From: an uncultured Chitinophaga sp.
GTDB lineage: Bacteria; Bacteroidota; Bacteroidia; Cytophagales; Cyclobacteriaceae
Reading direction: 5' to 3'
Assembly: GCA_902168205.1 (NCBI GenBank)
Contig: CABHOK010000014.1
Location: forward strand, 186,001 to 250,000
DNA: 64,000 bases
The translations under genes and the position numbers were made by a program. Under the pieces are notes generated by a model. That model was not told the origin of the DNA, did not search any database, and saw nothing but the letters and a program-made list of their open reading frames with translations. How positions within the stretch are numbered: the first letter of the stretch is position 1; each line of letters begins with the position of its first letter. Positions 19,286 to 27,614 of this stretch are shown here, in pieces.

Positions 19286-20428
19286 CTATATCTTGCGCAG
19301 TATCTCGCCTGCTTTTGCCAGCGTTTCTTCTTTTTTGGCAAAACAAAAGCGCAGCAAATGATTATCGGTTTTGTCATTGTAGAAAACAGAAACCGGAATG
19401 GCAGCCACCTTGAAATTCTTTGTCAGGTCTTCGGCCATCGCCACATCACTCTTTTTAGAAATATTTTTATACGACACTACCTGAAAGTACGAGCCACTGC
19501 ACGGCAACGGTTCGAACGATGAACCTTCGATCTGCTTCAAAAAGAAATCGCGCTTCTGCTGGTAAAATTTTCCGAGCGACTGGTAATGTTCCGGAGTGCG
19601 CATATACTCCGCCAGTGCAAGCTGTACCGGTGTGTTTACACTGAACACAATGAACTGGTGTGTCTTCCGAACTTCTTTGGTGAGATATTCAGGTGCTACT
19701 ACATAACCTGCTTTCCACCCGGTAGCATGAAATGTCTTCCCGAATGAAAACACGGCAAGACTCCGTGAGGCCAGTGCCGGGTAACGCAGTACACTTTGGT
19801 GCGTGAGTCCATCGAATATGAGGCGTTCGTATACCTCATCGCTTAACACGAGCAGGTTGTGCTCGAGTACAATCTTTTCCAGTTCCAGCAAGTCACGTTC
19901 ATGCAACACAGAGCCGCACGGGTTATGCGGAGTGTTGATCATGACCATGCGGGTGCGCGGAGTAATTTCAGCACGCACAGCATCCCAATCAATAGAGAAA
20001 TCAGGAGGATATACATTGATGTAAACCGGTGTACCTCCGTTGAGGCGTATGGCAGGACTATAGGAATCGTAAGACGGATCGAACAAAATTACTTCATCGC
20101 CTGCGCTGATAAAGGCCGCGATGATCGAAAATATACCTTCGGTAGCTCCGGCTGTAATGGTAATTTCGGTTTCCGCATCGATCTTCCGGCCATAGGTTGC
20201 TTCTACCACCTGCGCTATGATGGTGCGCAAGGCAGGTGTGCCGGGCATCGGTGCATACTGGTTGTTTCCTTCCAGCATATACCGGCTTACCAGCTGGATA
20301 ATTTTTTCGTCAATGCTAAAGTCAGGGAAGCCCTGTGAAAGATTAATGGCACCGTGATCCAGCGCCATCTTCGACATGACTGAAAATATAGAAGTACCTA
20401 CATCGGGCAAGCGCGAAGGAATGTTCAT
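19286..20428 (-). CDS. PLP-dependent methionine/glutamine aminotransferase (YbdL/KAT-like)
   Basis: A 380-residue class I aminotransferase. It shows the N-terminal INLSQGFPDF signature of the YbdL/kynurenine aminotransferase group, the NTPHNPCG loop (about 165-172), SDEVYERL, and the PLP-binding Lys231 in SFGKTFHATGWK. Such enzymes transaminate methionine or its keto acid with glutamine. The adjacent omega-amidase (81 nt downstream) supports glutamine use, and the def gene upstream (ending 28 nt before this start) links the unit to N-terminal methionine turnover, though that last link is inference. Confidence 0.88.
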   Translation of the reverse strand: MNIPSRLPDVGTSIFSVMSKMALDHGAINLSQGFPDFSIDEKIIQLVSRYMLEGNNQYAPMPGTPALRTIIAQVVEATYGRKIDAETEITITAGATEGIFSIIAAFISAGDEVILFDPSYDSYSPAIRLNGGTPVYINVYPPDFSIDWDAVRAEITPRTRMVMINTPHNPCGSVLHERDLLELEKIVLEHNLLVLSDEVYERLIFDGLTHQSVLRYPALASRSLAVFSFGKTFHATGWKAGYVVAPEYLTKEVRKTHQFIVFSVNTPVQLALAEYMRTPEHYQSLGKFYQQKRDFFLKQIEGSSFEPLPCSGSYFQVVSYKNISKKSDVAMAEDLTKNFKVAAIPVSVFYNDKTDNHLLRFCFAKKEETLAKAGEILRKI

Positions 20429-20455
20429 ATATACACCGGACTTACAGCGTGAACA

Positions 20456-21010
20456 TTACTTTTTAAGCGGAGCAATGATTCTATACTCGGTATCGACTTT
20501 GCCTTTGGATATATCAGCGAGTTTACCTTTCAGCAAACGCTTCTTCAAAGCCGGCAGATAGTCTACAAAAAGTTTTCCTTCTATATGGTCGTACTCGTGC
20601 TGGATGATACGTGCCTTCATGCCATCGTATTCTTCTTCGTGCAGGTTCCAGTTCTCATCGTAGTAACGGATCTTCAGTCGTTCTTTACGCGAAACGTTTT
20701 CACGGATGTTGGGTATACTCAAGCAGCCTTCTTCAAACTCCCACGGAGTGCCTACTTCTTCCAGTATCTCCGGGTTAACAAAAGCCTTCTTAAAATTTTC
20801 CATGCCTTCTTCATCTTCCAGCACAGTACCATCTACTACAAACAGGCGGATGCTCTTGCCAATCTGCGGAGCTGCCAGGCCTATACCACTGGCCCCGTGC
20901 ATGGTTTCAAACATGTCATCGATCAACATCTTCAGATCTGTGCCCTGTTCAATATCTTTTGCGCGTTGGCGAAGCACCGGGTCGCCATACATTACTATCG
21001 GATAAATCAT
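20456..21010 (-). CDS. def: Peptide deformylase
   Basis: It removes the formyl group from nascent proteins. The 184 residues contain all three motifs: GIGLAAPQIG at 42-51, EGCLS with metal ligand Cys96, and QHEYDH with ligands His138 and His142 and catalytic Glu139. Length is typical. It is the first gene of a unit with the aminotransferase and omega-amidase. Confidence 0.97.
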   Translation of the reverse strand: MIYPIVMYGDPVLRQRAKDIEQGTDLKMLIDDMFETMHGASGIGLAAPQIGKSIRLFVVDGTVLEDEEGMENFKKAFVNPEILEEVGTPWEFEEGCLSIPNIRENVSRKERLKIRYYDENWNLHEEEYDGMKARIIQHEYDHIEGKLFVDYLPALKKRLLKGKLADISKGKVDTEYRIIAPLKK

Positions 21011-21020
21011 GGGGGCAAAG

Positions 21021-21068
21021 TTAATCGTTATCCGTTAAAAAGTTATTCGTTAACGGGTGTCGGTTAAC
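21021..21068. repeat. Degenerate CGTTA-type repeats upstream of def
   Basis: Four near-copies of a short word (TCGTTA, TCCGTTA, TTCGTTA, TCGGTTA) occur within 48 nt between def and the PepSY gene. No gene is seen here. Similar short repeats occur at other gaps in this window. Confidence 0.45.
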
Positions 21069-21110
21069 AGGAAAAAAATAAAAAGCCGGGTAGAAAAAGA
21101 AGGTTATGAC

Positions 21111-22745
21111 TCAGAGTATGGTTTCCGTTACAACCCGTGGACTCTTTTTTGCCGGAGGTTCGATCGTGTCTTCCGCTGACGGGTCTTCCTCTCCAGGCGA
21201 TGGCTTAACGCTCTTTAACCGGTACACGGTGTAAAAAGAAATCAACGAAAGTCCTATCCACAAGGCATCGACTATAAAAATATCGAAGTGCCGGTGCGTC
21301 ATCGTATACCAGATCCAGTTTCCGGTTGAAACACCATTCACCACCGGTATGACCATGCCGAGTATAGCACCCGACAACAATGTATACTTGTTGATATAGA
21401 AGTTGCTCTGCTTCCACGAAAGGAAAATGGACAGTAGTAACCAGCTTCCAAAATATACACTGTATAGAATGGGTTGACGCGATGTGCCAAGATCGGCCGG
21501 AAGAAAACGGACTACTATAAATGCCAATGCTGTAACCGGGTACATTGCCAGGCAGATGGCCAGGTATATATTGCTCACTTTGTTATTGAATCGCTTCTTC
21601 TTTTCCGGAACGTTCTTTTTGTTCCGCGCTTCCAGCCATATCAGAATGCCGGAGATGATAACGAAGCAAGAAAGGAGTCCTAACAAAAAGCTCGCGACCT
21701 TCAGGCCATAGCCACCATAGTCTGCAAAGTGCAGTCGGTATAGTATATTCTTTACACCATCCAGGTAGGTGGTCGGCTCGTATGGATCTTTCTGATGAAC
21801 AATTTCACCGGTGGATGCCCTGTACGTTACCTCGCCTGTGCCGGTAAACCTGGTGGCGCGCTCCAGCTCCCCGGAAACAATAACATGCATGGCTTTATCG
21901 CCATAGTGCATGATGTGTACTTCCGTGACATGAAAGTTATTCCACTTGTGTTCAACTTCCGCCACCATGGCATTGACTGTAACGGGCGCATTCAGTTTCT
22001 GATGTTCGAATGTGAAAGACGGATGCGCGTAGCCCAAGTCTTCATATATCTTTTCGCGATCGCCATCGTACAGAAAAAGTACATCGGGTATAACCAGAAA
22101 TATATTGATCATGAAGAATGCGCCGGTAATAGCATATACCACCTGGAATGGCAAACCGATCGTTCCCAATGCTGTGTGAGCATCTGTCCATATTGTTTTG
22201 AGTTTTGCAAAAGGACGGAAGAGGTAAAAGTTGGAAATGATCTTCTTCCAGTGAATTAATATACCGGTAAGTACAATAAAGAACAGGAACAACGCTGTAA
22301 AGCCCGACAGATAATAACCAACCGGGTACGGTATCTGTGCAAAGAAGTGCAGGCGGTATAAAAATTCTCCAAGGGTGTAAGACGATATATAGTCGTGTGA
22401 CTGAAATGTTTTTGTATCCATGTATAAGAAAGCGCCTGCTTCCTTGTTGGTAGTATCGATGGAGGCGGATACGTTTATTCGCACTCTCCGCTCATCGTAT
22501 CCTTTGTGGATGGATACTTCGCGTCCGTAAAGAGTATATTTCTTCGCGATTGTATCGAGTGCTGCATCAACGTTAATATCAATTGCTCCTTTGGACGCTA
22601 CTGTCTCATTTCGTTCCCAGTTCACAATCTCATCGCGGAAGAACGAAAACGATCCGGCAAAGAAGATCACGAACAGCAACACACTCAGTACAATGCCGCT
22701 TACGGTATGGAGATCGAAAAATATATTGTATGGTCTCTTTTCCAT
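21111..22745 (-). CDS. PepSY-associated transmembrane protein of an iron-uptake operon
   Basis: A 544-residue inner-membrane protein of the PepSY_TM family: an N-terminal helix in FFDLHTVSGIVLSVLLFVI, a periplasmic region with PepSY-like segments, and clustered helices with conserved His (RLHFFAQIPYPVGYYLSGF, LHFADYGGYGLK). Family members act in siderophore utilisation, probably as ferric reductases. The ATG at 22745 shares its A with the stop of the preceding gene (TGATG), so the TTG at 22748 is not used. A Pro/Glu-rich tail of ~30 residues ends the protein. Confidence 0.85.
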   Translation of the reverse strand: MEKRPYNIFFDLHTVSGIVLSVLLFVIFFAGSFSFFRDEIVNWERNETVASKGAIDINVDAALDTIAKKYTLYGREVSIHKGYDERRVRINVSASIDTTNKEAGAFLYMDTKTFQSHDYISSYTLGEFLYRLHFFAQIPYPVGYYLSGFTALFLFFIVLTGILIHWKKIISNFYLFRPFAKLKTIWTDAHTALGTIGLPFQVVYAITGAFFMINIFLVIPDVLFLYDGDREKIYEDLGYAHPSFTFEHQKLNAPVTVNAMVAEVEHKWNNFHVTEVHIMHYGDKAMHVIVSGELERATRFTGTGEVTYRASTGEIVHQKDPYEPTTYLDGVKNILYRLHFADYGGYGLKVASFLLGLLSCFVIISGILIWLEARNKKNVPEKKKRFNNKVSNIYLAICLAMYPVTALAFIVVRFLPADLGTSRQPILYSVYFGSWLLLSIFLSWKQSNFYINKYTLLSGAILGMVIPVVNGVSTGNWIWYTMTHRHFDIFIVDALWIGLSLISFYTVYRLKSVKPSPGEEDPSAEDTIEPPAKKSPRVVTETIL

Positions 22746-23050
22746 CAATGCATAAAATTAGGGTTGTACATTTTACCCATCCAGGCTATAGCACCAAAAA
22801 GCAGTGTAAGTGCTATATAAAGTAACCACACGCGCCAACCGCTTCTGGCTAAAAAGGCAAGCACCATCAAGGCAACCCAGAGTATAAATCCGGAAAAAGT
22901 AGAGGTGATGAGCACATTGACATGATTGAACCACGCGGCAAACGCGACATGTACCGCTGCTGAAACTAGATAGCCCCCCAATATACCGGCTGAGATTTTA
23001 CCGGCCCGTTGCCATGGCGATGCCGTGAGATGTTTAGGATTTGCCGGCAT
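22745..23050 (-). CDS. Small membrane protein, DUF3649-like, iron-uptake associated
   Basis: A 101-residue protein with three hydrophobic segments (ILGGYLVSAAVHVAFAAWF, SGFILWVALMVLAFLA, WLLYIALTLLFGAIAW). Size, topology and the place between a siderophore receptor and a PepSY_TM gene fit the DUF3649 iron-uptake proteins known in similar operons; I cannot confirm the family by alignment. It follows the 93-residue gene by one base and overlaps the PepSY gene by one base. Confidence 0.6.
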   Translation of the reverse strand: MPANPKHLTASPWQRAGKISAGILGGYLVSAAVHVAFAAWFNHVNVLITSTFSGFILWVALMVLAFLARSGWRVWLLYIALTLLFGAIAWMGKMYNPNFMH

Positions 23051-23051
23051 A

Positions 23052-23333
23052 TCAGTGTTTGTGCGAGATTAATGGAGAAAGAATAATGATCAAACACCCC
23101 ACTGCCATCAACAGTATAAATCCCGTAAGGATGCCTGCTCCTATACCCTGCTCTGCTACGAGCAATGCGAATGATATAAGCAGGAAAAGTATGCCAATAA
23201 CTTTTGAGATGTTCCGGTTATGCTGCAACCATACACTGACACGATCTTTCTGCAACACCGCCTTTTCGGATGTGTTGTAGAGTGCGTAGAATCCTGCTAT
23301 CAAAACCAGGGTTGAGGCCACTAGTATATACAT
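23052..23333 (-). CDS. Small membrane protein, DUF3325-like, iron-uptake associated
   Basis: A 93-residue protein with three hydrophobic helices and a basic, polar link (EKAVLQKDRVSVWLQHNR) after the first. This is the pattern of DUF3325 proteins that accompany FecA/FpvA-type receptors; the family call is by topology and context. It starts 30 nt after the siderophore receptor stop and its own stop is one base from the next ATG. Confidence 0.58.
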   Translation of the reverse strand: MYILVASTLVLIAGFYALYNTSEKAVLQKDRVSVWLQHNRNISKVIGILFLLISFALLVAEQGIGAGILTGFILLMAVGCLIIILSPLISHKH

Positions 23334-23363
23334 ACTCGTATCGAAATAAATAAACTATATCTG

Positions 23364-25766
23364 TCAGAACTTATAAGCCATGCTGATCACAAAGTTGCGC
23401 GGCTTCTGCGGATTAACCGACCAATAGCCGATGTAGTATTCTTCGTCCAGCACATTATTTACATTCACGGCAATGCGGAACTTTTCGGGACTATAAAATA
23501 CACTTGCATTGAGTACGATATAGCTCGGCAAATCGAACACACCGGTTATACTGTTGTCGATCACGCGGTATTCGCTGGCATAGTTCCCACCGAAACCAAA
23601 GCCTGCATTTTGCAAACTGCCGCTACTTACTTTATAAGTAGCCCACAGGTTAACCTGATCTTGCGGCCCCTGTCCACCAGGCGCCCTTCCAGCCTCGCTA
23701 TAGAAGTCGGTGCCGAAGCCGGCCATGTTCTTTGTCTCATTGTGGCTATAGCCCGCGATTACACTGAGCCCGGTAAAAAGATTAGCCGTTACATCCAATT
23801 CAAAACCTTTGCTCTCTACTTTACCACCCTGCACATAGTTATAGAAGTTGCCAGCATCGCCAATCACTTTGTTCTTTATGCGTATGTCGTAGTATGATAC
23901 CGTTGCAAACAACCTGTCTTTGAGCAGGTTTGTTTTTACACCTGCTTCCCATTGGTTAGCCTGCTCCGGATCAAAATTTTTTAATCGTGGGTTGCTGCCG
24001 TCTTCATCGGCTACAGTCATCGGAGCTACATTGTTAAAGGAGTTCTGGTAATTCGCGAATACAGATACCCTATCAAGTATAGGCTGGTATACCAGGCCAA
24101 ACTTGGGCGATAATGCAAACTGATCATAGTCTTCCGCTTCCGAATCGTAGTAATCGGCACGAACACCTGCCATTAAAGTAATAGCTGGTGTAATGTTGAG
24201 CACGTTGGAAATATAGGCTCCATACGTTTTGTTCTGCAGTTTGCTGTTGTTAACCGATGTTGTTGCCAGCAACGCATCAATATAGGGTCTTGATATAGAA
24301 TCTGAACCAAGTTGTTCACCCGTATAAGGACTAATGCCCTGCGGGGTAACGGTGCGAGCGTAAACATATCCGAGGCCGTTGTTCACAGCTTCCTGTTCAA
24401 AGTAATCGAGGCCTACCAACAGGCGATTACGCATGCTGCCGATAGTAAAATCGCCATTAAAGTTTTGTTGTATATCGGTAGTGGTACGAGTTTCTTTTGT
24501 GTATGTAAAAGACTGACTGAAGTTGTTATCGCCTTCAGCATCGGCCCATATATAGGTATAATATCCATCGGACTTAGCAGAGCCTCTCGATAAAACGGTT
24601 TGTGAACTCCACTGGTCTGATAATTTATATACCATTTGCGCCTGCAGGTTGGTGCGTGGGTTTCTGATCGAAAGATCATTGTTGGTGAATGATAGCTCCG
24701 GGTTAAGACTTAGCTCATCAATTGTTTTAAACGTAAGCGGCTCTTCACGATTGGAGTGAAAGAATACGGGCGCTACTGCGCGCTCTTCCTGCAGTATTTC
24801 TGTTACTACCAAAAACTTCAGGCGATCGTTTACTTCATACGCAAGCGTTGGTGCCAGGAAGAATGACTTCTTGAAACCGGCATTCTGAAAACTTCCTTCT
24901 GAATGATATGCTGCATTTATTCGCAGTGCTACTTTATTCTGCTGACTGAGCGGAGCATTTATATCTGCGGTAACACGATTCAATCCAAAGCTTCCAACAT
25001 TGTAACCAATCTCGCCACCCGAAGTAAAGTACGGTTTCTTGGTAATGGTATTGATAACGCCACCATAGCTGGTATAGGATGTTGCATTGGCTCCGAACAA
25101 TGTTGCTGACGGGCCTTTCATTACCTGTATCTCTTCTACATTTGCCGGATCAAGATTACCATTGGTTATACCAGGCAAACCATTTACCAGCGCGGGTTGT
25201 CCTTCCAATCCTCTCAAGGCAAAGTATGATGCACCATCGCCATCGCGTCCGGTTGATTCCCAGGTGCGAAATACTCCGGGTATATTTCGAAAGGCATCAT
25301 CGTAACTGGTAACGGCTTGTTGCTTTAGTATTTCAGATGATACGCTGTTATATACCTGCGGGTTCTCCATTTTACGCAGCGGCATCTTCGCTACATAATT
25401 ATCTTCTTTGTTGAGGACCGCACGGCCCGAAATGATAACTTCTTCTAATTGTTGTGAACTTTCTTTCAGTATAAAATCTATCGTTGTTACTTCGTCTGCT
25501 TTTACTTCGACAGACCGTTGTGTGTTTTCAAGTCCGATGAAAGAAGCAACCAATATATAGTTTCCGGGTGCTACATTTCTGATCTCGAATTTTCCGTTCT
25601 TATCCGCTATATCTCCTTTGGCAGTTCCTTCTATAGCGATGTTTACAAATTCTGCAGGATTACCATCGGATGTCTTTACCACACCGCGTATAGATCCTGA
25701 CTGGCTCCATACCAGCAGCGGGCTTGTGAGAAATACTAAAATCAAAAACAGGTAGATATATTTCAT
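23364..25766 (-). CDS. TonB-dependent siderophore receptor
   Basis: An 800-residue outer-membrane receptor: signal peptide (1-21), CarboxypepD_reg-like domain (about 24-105), plug starting near VIISGRAVLNKEDNY with IPGVFRTWESTGRDG and VEEIQVMKGPSATLFG, and a barrel ending in VISMAYKF. The plug resembles the TonB-siderophore family (FecA/FhuE-like). The same-strand followers (DUF3325-like, DUF3649-like, PepSY_TM) are the usual companions of ferric-siderophore uptake. The ligand cannot be read from sequence. A 270-nt leader with several hairpins and a palindrome precede the gene. Confidence 0.9.
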   Translation of the reverse strand: MKYIYLFLILVFLTSPLLVWSQSGSIRGVVKTSDGNPAEFVNIAIEGTAKGDIADKNGKFEIRNVAPGNYILVASFIGLENTQRSVEVKADEVTTIDFILKESSQQLEEVIISGRAVLNKEDNYVAKMPLRKMENPQVYNSVSSEILKQQAVTSYDDAFRNIPGVFRTWESTGRDGDGASYFALRGLEGQPALVNGLPGITNGNLDPANVEEIQVMKGPSATLFGANATSYTSYGGVINTITKKPYFTSGGEIGYNVGSFGLNRVTADINAPLSQQNKVALRINAAYHSEGSFQNAGFKKSFFLAPTLAYEVNDRLKFLVVTEILQEERAVAPVFFHSNREEPLTFKTIDELSLNPELSFTNNDLSIRNPRTNLQAQMVYKLSDQWSSQTVLSRGSAKSDGYYTYIWADAEGDNNFSQSFTYTKETRTTTDIQQNFNGDFTIGSMRNRLLVGLDYFEQEAVNNGLGYVYARTVTPQGISPYTGEQLGSDSISRPYIDALLATTSVNNSKLQNKTYGAYISNVLNITPAITLMAGVRADYYDSEAEDYDQFALSPKFGLVYQPILDRVSVFANYQNSFNNVAPMTVADEDGSNPRLKNFDPEQANQWEAGVKTNLLKDRLFATVSYYDIRIKNKVIGDAGNFYNYVQGGKVESKGFELDVTANLFTGLSVIAGYSHNETKNMAGFGTDFYSEAGRAPGGQGPQDQVNLWATYKVSSGSLQNAGFGFGGNYASEYRVIDNSITGVFDLPSYIVLNASVFYSPEKFRIAVNVNNVLDEEYYIGYWSVNPQKPRNFVISMAYKF

Positions 25767-25799
25767 ATCGTGTTCGTTGTAGCTTATGTGCAGGTTGTT

Positions 25800-25960
25800 A
25801 TAGAGAAAAGGAACTCTGCCCCCAACCAGAACACGGTGGGTAAGCAGAGCCCTGGTTTCCTTATTCAGGTCATATACTCACTCCATTGGTCCATTGGTGG
25901 GTGAGCCTCCTTGTCATATACAGTATTCGATCTTCTTTAACCTGACAAGGAGCCTCCCCA
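25800..25960 (-). promoter_or_regulatory. Folded 5' leader of the siderophore operon (three predicted hairpins)
   Basis: The gap 25767-26187 holds no gene. Within it, minus-strand RNA can form: (1) CTCCTTGTCA (25943-25952, minus) with TGACAAGGAG (25907-25916), 10 bp, 26-nt loop; (2) CTCAC with GTGAG around 25876-25905; (3) CTCTGC with GCAGAG around 25813-25850 inside GGAA/TTCC, plus ACCAG-CTGGT that would cross it as a pseudoknot. Hairpin 2 contains a tandem TCCATTGG duplication. It matches no riboswitch class I know; the B12-box and its CCGCNACTG core are absent. Confidence 0.4.
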
Positions 25961-26037
25961 TAAATTGGTTGCCCTGTTTATTCTACTCATGCAGAACGAT
26001 TCAAATATGGCATAGCCACAGCAAAACCTTGATAATT

Positions 26038-26058
26038 TATTTAGAGTATTTCTAAATA
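26038..26058. promoter_or_regulatory. Palindromic operator candidate of the iron-uptake operon
   Basis: A perfect inverted repeat: TATTTAGA, a 5-nt spacer GTATT, then TCTAAATA (21 bp in all). It lies 272 nt before the siderophore receptor ATG. AT-rich palindromes of this size are typical for Fur or DtxR family regulators; the protein that binds is not identified by the sequence. Confidence 0.55.
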
Positions 26059-26187
26059 GAAATGAAAAATACCCTCTACAGGTGATTCAGTTATAACCAG
26101 GTTAAGGTATAAATGAATATTTCAGAATTAACTAATAGGTGGTGATAGAATGGGAGAGCGGGGCAACGCTTACAAACAACGGCATGG

Positions 26188-26601
26188 CTACCGGACGGCA
26201 TCGAGGAAAGACTGCAGTATAATGGTAGCACTGATCTTGTCTACATTACCTTTTTCCTGGCGATCTTTCTTTTTCATACCACCGTCAATCATGGCGCGCA
26301 TCGCTATACTGCTGGTGAAACGTTCGTCTGCGAGATGAACGGGTTTATCCGGGAAAGTCTTTTTGAGTTCTTCTACAAATTTTCGAACCAACGGTGCTAT
26401 GGCAGAGTCTTCGTTCTTGAGCGTTTTGGGCATGCCCACAACAAACTCGTCAACAGTTTCCTTTTGCAAATAGGCTTTTAAAAAGTTGAGCAGCTCCGGT
26501 GTTGCAACAGTATCAAGAGGCGTGGCAATAATGCGCAAGGCATCTGTTACTGCAATGCCGGTTCGCTTGGTGCCATAATCAATTGCCAGGACTCTTCCCA
26601 T
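26188..26601 (-). CDS. ruvX: RuvX/YqgF Holliday junction resolvase-like nuclease
   Basis: A 137-residue RNase H-fold protein with the first catalytic Asp in VLAIDYGTKRTGIAVTD (Asp8), a second acidic motif in DEFVVGMPKTLKNED, and the C-terminal LADERFTSSIA motif. The family acts in 16S rRNA 5' processing and possibly junction resolution. It is 30 nt after the hemerythrin-domain gene on the same strand. Confidence 0.93.
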   Translation of the reverse strand: MGRVLAIDYGTKRTGIAVTDALRIIATPLDTVATPELLNFLKAYLQKETVDEFVVGMPKTLKNEDSAIAPLVRKFVEELKKTFPDKPVHLADERFTSSIAMRAMIDGGMKKKDRQEKGNVDKISATIILQSFLDAVR

Positions 26602-26631
26602 ACAGCTATACTATAGATATACTTTAGCGGA

Positions 26632-27387
26632 TCAGTTGAATTTTACTTTATCGAGAAAAGCCTTCTTTACTTTGGCTTCCAGCGCCATCGCCTTGGGGAA
26701 AAGAATTTCATTTTCGATACGTGCGTGTGTAATCAGGCTTGATTCAAATGCCTTCAATTCATTATACAGCACTTTTATATGCAGTGGCGTTTCTGCTGTA
26801 ATCAGATAGTCTTTTGTAATTCTGCGGATGCCTTCCATTTCATCGTCATGCGTTTCATGATCTACTGAAAATTTCTGCACCGAATTTTTCTCGAGCAGGA
26901 AATATAGTTTGGTAGGAGTATATTTTCCTTTGGAGGCACGCTCGAGCATTTGAATGAAGCGGAAGAATGTATCTTCTTCTTCATAGATATGCTGAATGAA
27001 GTCTTCCACAAAAAGCGGGAACACCAGTTTCAGATCGCGCTCTACACCAATGTAATCTTCATGGTTCGCGCGAAAACTCTCCACGAGTCTTGCTATATAG
27101 GGAAGCTTATGTTTTACAAACAGAAAATGCGAATGCTTAAGATACTCGATGATCAGATCGATTGGGTAAGAGACCAGCGGCAAATCTGCTTCCCGCAAAT
27201 GCGTAGGTGATTCCAATTCGCGCACCACTTGCTCTACGCGTAAACCACGTTGCTTGCAAACCTGATCGAGTGTTAACTCAGAATATTCGTAAAAGCTTAT
27301 ACCAAAATAAAACAACACGTAAGCGTGCACGTAGTTTCTATCTACGAGTTCTGAAATACGAATATCTTTTAGTGCCGCCTTACTCAT
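26632..27387 (-). CDS. Hemerythrin-domain protein with degenerate ScdA-type N-terminus
   Basis: A 251-residue protein. Residues about 10-60 follow the ScdA_N pattern of iron-sulfur repair proteins (FGISFYEYSELTLDQVCKQRGL), but the Cys-Cys of that domain is replaced by Tyr/Glu. The rest is an all-helical hemerythrin HHE domain with ligand-like residues in order: KHSHFLFVKH, DFIQHIYEEED, DHETHDDEM and THARIENEILFP. It should bind a di-iron centre and handle O2, NO or iron release, by analogy with YtfE/ScdA; actual role unknown. It is divergent from the S41 protease. Confidence 0.8.
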   Translation of the reverse strand: MSKAALKDIRISELVDRNYVHAYVLFYFGISFYEYSELTLDQVCKQRGLRVEQVVRELESPTHLREADLPLVSYPIDLIIEYLKHSHFLFVKHKLPYIARLVESFRANHEDYIGVERDLKLVFPLFVEDFIQHIYEEEDTFFRFIQMLERASKGKYTPTKLYFLLEKNSVQKFSVDHETHDDEMEGIRRITKDYLITAETPLHIKVLYNELKAFESSLITHARIENEILFPKAMALEAKVKKAFLDKVKFN

Positions 27388-27614
27388 GGTTCTGGTAAAG
27401 ATAAGCTAAAAAAACACCACAGTCAGCTAACCGGCCCCGAAGAAAATCGAAGTCTAGTCCAGGTGGTAGGAATACACGGTGCCTCACTCTACAAATCGCC
27501 CTCAACGGGCAGAAATGCCACTTTTTTTGTTACGGAACATGTTCTTCACCGAGGGAATATTTCCGGCCAACATTTATTTTCGGAGTTCGTTAATAGATTA
27601 TTTATTATTGTCTT

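Noticed and set aside
25800-25960. Cobalamin riboswitch before the siderophore receptor
   Set aside because: A GGAAACC stretch loosely recalls the B12 box, but the rest of the aptamer core (the CCGCNACTG block and GGTG-AATCC blocks) is missing.
27480-27525. Terminator-like hairpins (GCCC/GGGC, GGCA/TGCC plus T-run) in the gap before the S41 protease
   Set aside because: Stems are only 4 bp and the site is between divergent genes, where no transcript needs to end.
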